Part shown: piece by piece, positions 62,184 to 64,000 of the stretch | Layout: every line of letters begins with the position of its first letter | Position numbering within the stretch: the first letter of the stretch is position 1 | Source: Mesorhizobium sp. NZP2077 | GTDB lineage: Bacteria; Pseudomonadota; Alphaproteobacteria; Rhizobiales; Rhizobiaceae | Assembly: GCF_013170805.1 (NCBI RefSeq) | Contig: NZ_CP051294.1 | Span: 248,001-312,000, forward strand | DNA length: 64,000 bases | Direction of reading: 5' to 3' | Notes under the pieces: generated by a model | What the model was told of the DNA's origin: nothing | Seen by the model: only the letters and a program-made list of their open reading frames with translations | Databases searched by the model: none | Translations under genes and position numbers: made by a program

Positions 62184-62655
62184 TTCAGTTCTCCCTCGTG
62201 TCCCAATGACATCGACAACAATGTTCCGTGGAGCTCGCCCTGCATGCGCAAGGTGCGTGGGCACCCCCAACTCGACAAGGACGGCGCTATACATGGCCGT
62301 CAAACTGGCTCTCATGCGCGGAGTTCAGGAACGCTAGAAGCCTGCAAATACTAAAACAACCGGATAAAAAGTTATGCGCGGTAACCCTAAAAGTTATCGA
62401 GAATGGACGCTTCGCACGTTGGCAAGAAACGGACCGGACAGCGGCTGATCGAACCTACAGGCGGCGCGCCGCCGAGGACGGCCGCTCAGATATTCAACGT
62501 CCCTGTCGCGGCTGTTCTACGTCGCCAGACCAAAGCATCGTAGGTATTTGAAGGCTGGAGCAAAGGACTTAGCCTTTTCCCGGCCTCGTCCCATCGCCTC
62601 TACTGCGCACCTCGGCATATGTTTAGAAGGGTGCCAACACCGCAAAGCGGAAACC
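62184..62655. other. Divergent control region
   Basis: About 470 bp between the aldehyde dehydrogenase and the proline racemase-type gene. It contains the leftward regulon-type promoter at 62331-62397. To its right no matching rightward promoter was seen; short frames such as 62403-62543 have no family match. Confidence 0.5.
62331..62397 (-). promoter_or_regulatory. Regulon-type promoter (site 6), before the aldehyde dehydrogenase operon
   Basis: Read leftward: ATAAC from 62397, ATAAC from 62375 (22 bp later), TTGTTT from 62359 (16 bp later) and TAGCGT from 62336 after a 17-bp spacer. Transcription would begin near 62324. This leaves a leader of about 140 bases to GTG 62183, or almost none to the alternative start at 62315. 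Confidence 0.8.
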
Positions 62656-63669
62656 ATGAGATTCAGCCACAGATTGTCGATCGTCGATTCACATACTGCC
62701 GGTGAGCCAAGCCGGTTTGTTGTTTCAGGTTTCCCAACGATACCTGGCTCGACAATGGCCGAGCGGATGCGCAACCTGATCAACGATTACGACTGGATCC
62801 GCCGGGTGACCATGAATGAACCGCGGGGCCACCGCGACATGTTCGGCGGCGTGATCGTCCCCCCCGTCAACCCAACTTCGCATGCAGGTGTGGTCTATAT
62901 GGACGGCGGCCAGTTTTACAATATGTGCGGGCATGCCTCGCTCGGGCTTTGCGGAATGCTCGTTGAGACCGGGCAGGTACCACGTACTGGCCGCACCACA
63001 GAAGTCCGGTTAGATACGCCTGCCGGGCTGGTGGTCGGATCGGTTACAAGCAGCGATGCGGGAGACGTGGAAGCGGTATCCCTTATTGACGTCGCGTCCT
63101 TTGCTTTTGCCCTGGATCAGTTTGTTGAGGTCCCTAACTACGGCCGAGTCCGCGTTGACTTTGGATATGGCGGGAATATTTTCGTAATCGCCGAGGCCGC
63201 AGACATGGGCTTCCAGTCCATCGACCCGGAACACACCACCGATCTGATCAAGGCCGGCGTGGCGTTGCGCCAAGCGGCAAGGCTGCAATACCGGTTCCAG
63301 CATCCCGAGCAGCCTCATATCGACGGGATTGACCTTGCGATGTTGACCGCTCCGGCCTCAAGCAATGCCACGGACGCGCGCAACATCGTCATCCTCGGCC
63401 AGGCCCAGGCAGACCGATCGCCCTGCGGCACCGGCACGTGCGCGCGCATGGCCGTCGAGCATGCTAAGGGCCGGCTCAAGGTCCAAGAGCGCTTCAGGCA
63501 CGAAAGCTCCATTCGGACATTTTTTGAAGCGCGCATACTGGAAACAACGAAGGTTGGACCCCTGCCTGCGGTAATACCGGAAATTAGTTGCCGACCTTTC
63601 CTTACCGGCTTTAGCGAGTTCGTCGTTGATCCAGAGGATCCATTGGGGAACGGCTTCGTGCTCGGATAA
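62656..63669 (+). CDS. Proline racemase / 4-hydroxyproline 2-epimerase, Cys/Cys type
   Basis: A 337-residue enzyme from ATG 62656 (RFSHRLSIVDSHTAGEPSRF is the standard N-terminus; the frame extends upstream without similarity). Catalytic pair C91 in NMCGHASLG and C257 in SPCGTGTCAR, both cysteines, as in proline racemases and 4-hydroxyproline epimerases. VDSHTAGEP and GGNIFV contact the substrate in the family. Next to the oxidase, deaminase and dehydrogenase genes, epimerisation of trans-4-hydroxy-L-proline to the D-form is the likely function. It is divergent from that operon. Confidence 0.87.
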   Translation: MRFSHRLSIVDSHTAGEPSRFVVSGFPTIPGSTMAERMRNLINDYDWIRRVTMNEPRGHRDMFGGVIVPPVNPTSHAGVVYMDGGQFYNMCGHASLGLCGMLVETGQVPRTGRTTEVRLDTPAGLVVGSVTSSDAGDVEAVSLIDVASFAFALDQFVEVPNYGRVRVDFGYGGNIFVIAEAADMGFQSIDPEHTTDLIKAGVALRQAARLQYRFQHPEQPHIDGIDLAMLTAPASSNATDARNIVILGQAQADRSPCGTGTCARMAVEHAKGRLKVQERFRHESSIRTFFEARILETTKVGPLPAVIPEISCRPFLTGFSEFVVDPEDPLGNGFVLG

Positions 63670-63911
63670 TTCTGGTTGGGGTATCATGCTGCTCTAGCCA
63701 AGAAGGAACGCAACAAGGCGTTCCCACGAAGACCGGAGCTTGGCAGCTCATAACCCAGGGTCATCACCAACCGCAGCAATACTCATTTGAAGATTGCCAG
63801 TTGAGCGCGTTATCTGCCTGGATATGAAGCACCTGCTTGGGTCCGCCAATTCCTGTCGACCGATGCCGAGCACCGCCACCTCCTATCCTTACCAGCCACT
63901 GAGGAGCACAT

Positions 63912-64000
63912 ATGCCTGTAATTCACATTGAAACCTTTAAGTCGAGCGACGAGAAAAAGACGGAACTGGCCGGGGAAATCACCAAGCTGTTTTGTGACAA
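63912..64000 (+). CDS. Tautomerase-family (4-oxalocrotonate type) protein, cut by window edge
   Basis: ATG 63912 begins MPVIHIETFKSSDEKKTELA followed by GEITKLFCD, then the window ends. After Met removal Pro1 is the catalytic base of this family, and the beta-alpha pattern matches. GAGGAGC lies 5-6 bases upstream. Its partner in this locus is unknown; it may tautomerise an enamine or enol from proline or betaine breakdown. Confidence 0.8.
   Translation, partial: MPVIHIETFKSSDEKKTELAGEITKLFCD

Noticed and set aside
1..64000. CRISPR arrays, tRNA or rRNA genes, replication origin
   Set aside because: No regular spaced repeats, cloverleaf-like segments, rRNA motifs or repABC-type genes were noticed by eye. 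A computational scan was not possible.

Overview
The window looks like accessory DNA (plasmid or genomic island) from an alphaproteobacterium of the Rhizobiales. The basis is the rhizobial-type ectoine transport/catabolism genes, the GlxA-type AraC regulators, the stachydrine/hydroxyproline-type catabolic genes and a dense nest of IS66, IS91, ISL3 and recombinase-in-trio elements. No replication, conjugation, rRNA or tRNA genes were seen.

Layout. (1) 1-9.7 kb: a divergent GlxA regulator, then a one-strand (hydroxy)ectoine locus of binding protein, EutE, EutA, EutD, threonine aldolase, two permeases (one frameshifted at a G run), ATPase and an aldehyde dehydrogenase. EutB, EutC and DoeD are absent, which suggests a shortcut through the aldolase. 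(2) 9.7-11.5 kb: an etfA remnant and a second EutA-like gene. (3) 11.5-16.3 kb: a bacterial ubiquitin-like conjugation operon (Ubl-E2 fusion, JAB-E1 fusion, shortened DUF6527-like gene) divergent from an XRE / ImmA-IrrE / unknown (HEPN-like motif) operon, sharing an intergenic region with a palindrome. This is the most unusual system here. (4) 16.3-31.6 kb: nested mobile DNA. A tniQ-tniB remnant abuts an IS66 element whose tnpC is split by a RIT element with 87-bp terminal inverted repeats and an IS91-type element; the third RIT recombinase is itself interrupted by two tandem ISL3-type copies. A second IS66-type transposase runs in frame into a pRiA4b ORF-3-like gene.

(5) 31.6-64 kb: catabolism of N-methylated and hydroxylated prolines or related betaines. 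It holds an enolase-superfamily epimerase, a StcD-like Fe-S flavoprotein demethylase, a ProWXV-type betaine transporter with an MttB-family methyltransferase, an oligopeptide-type binding protein, an MDR reductase, two proline-racemase-family enzymes, and an aldehyde dehydrogenase / DapA-family / D-amino-acid-oxidase-type operon matching the lower hydroxyproline pathway (to 2-oxoglutarate). In the middle, 37.9-46.9 kb, are three SDRs, a DddP-like M24 protein, a hydantoinase/oxoprolinase and two GlxA regulators.

Six sites in region 5 share one rigid promoter architecture: two ATAAC-type direct repeats 22 bp apart, a TTGTTT-like -35 box and, after exactly 17 bp, TAGCGT. They lie before the flavoprotein, a decayed copy of it, the transporter, the binding protein, the MDR reductase and the aldehyde dehydrogenase operon, so they define a local regulon, probably of an AraC/GlxA-type activator. 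Several reading-frame breaks fall in homopolymer runs (8G, 6T, 6C, 10C), so some apparent pseudogenes may be sequencing artefacts.
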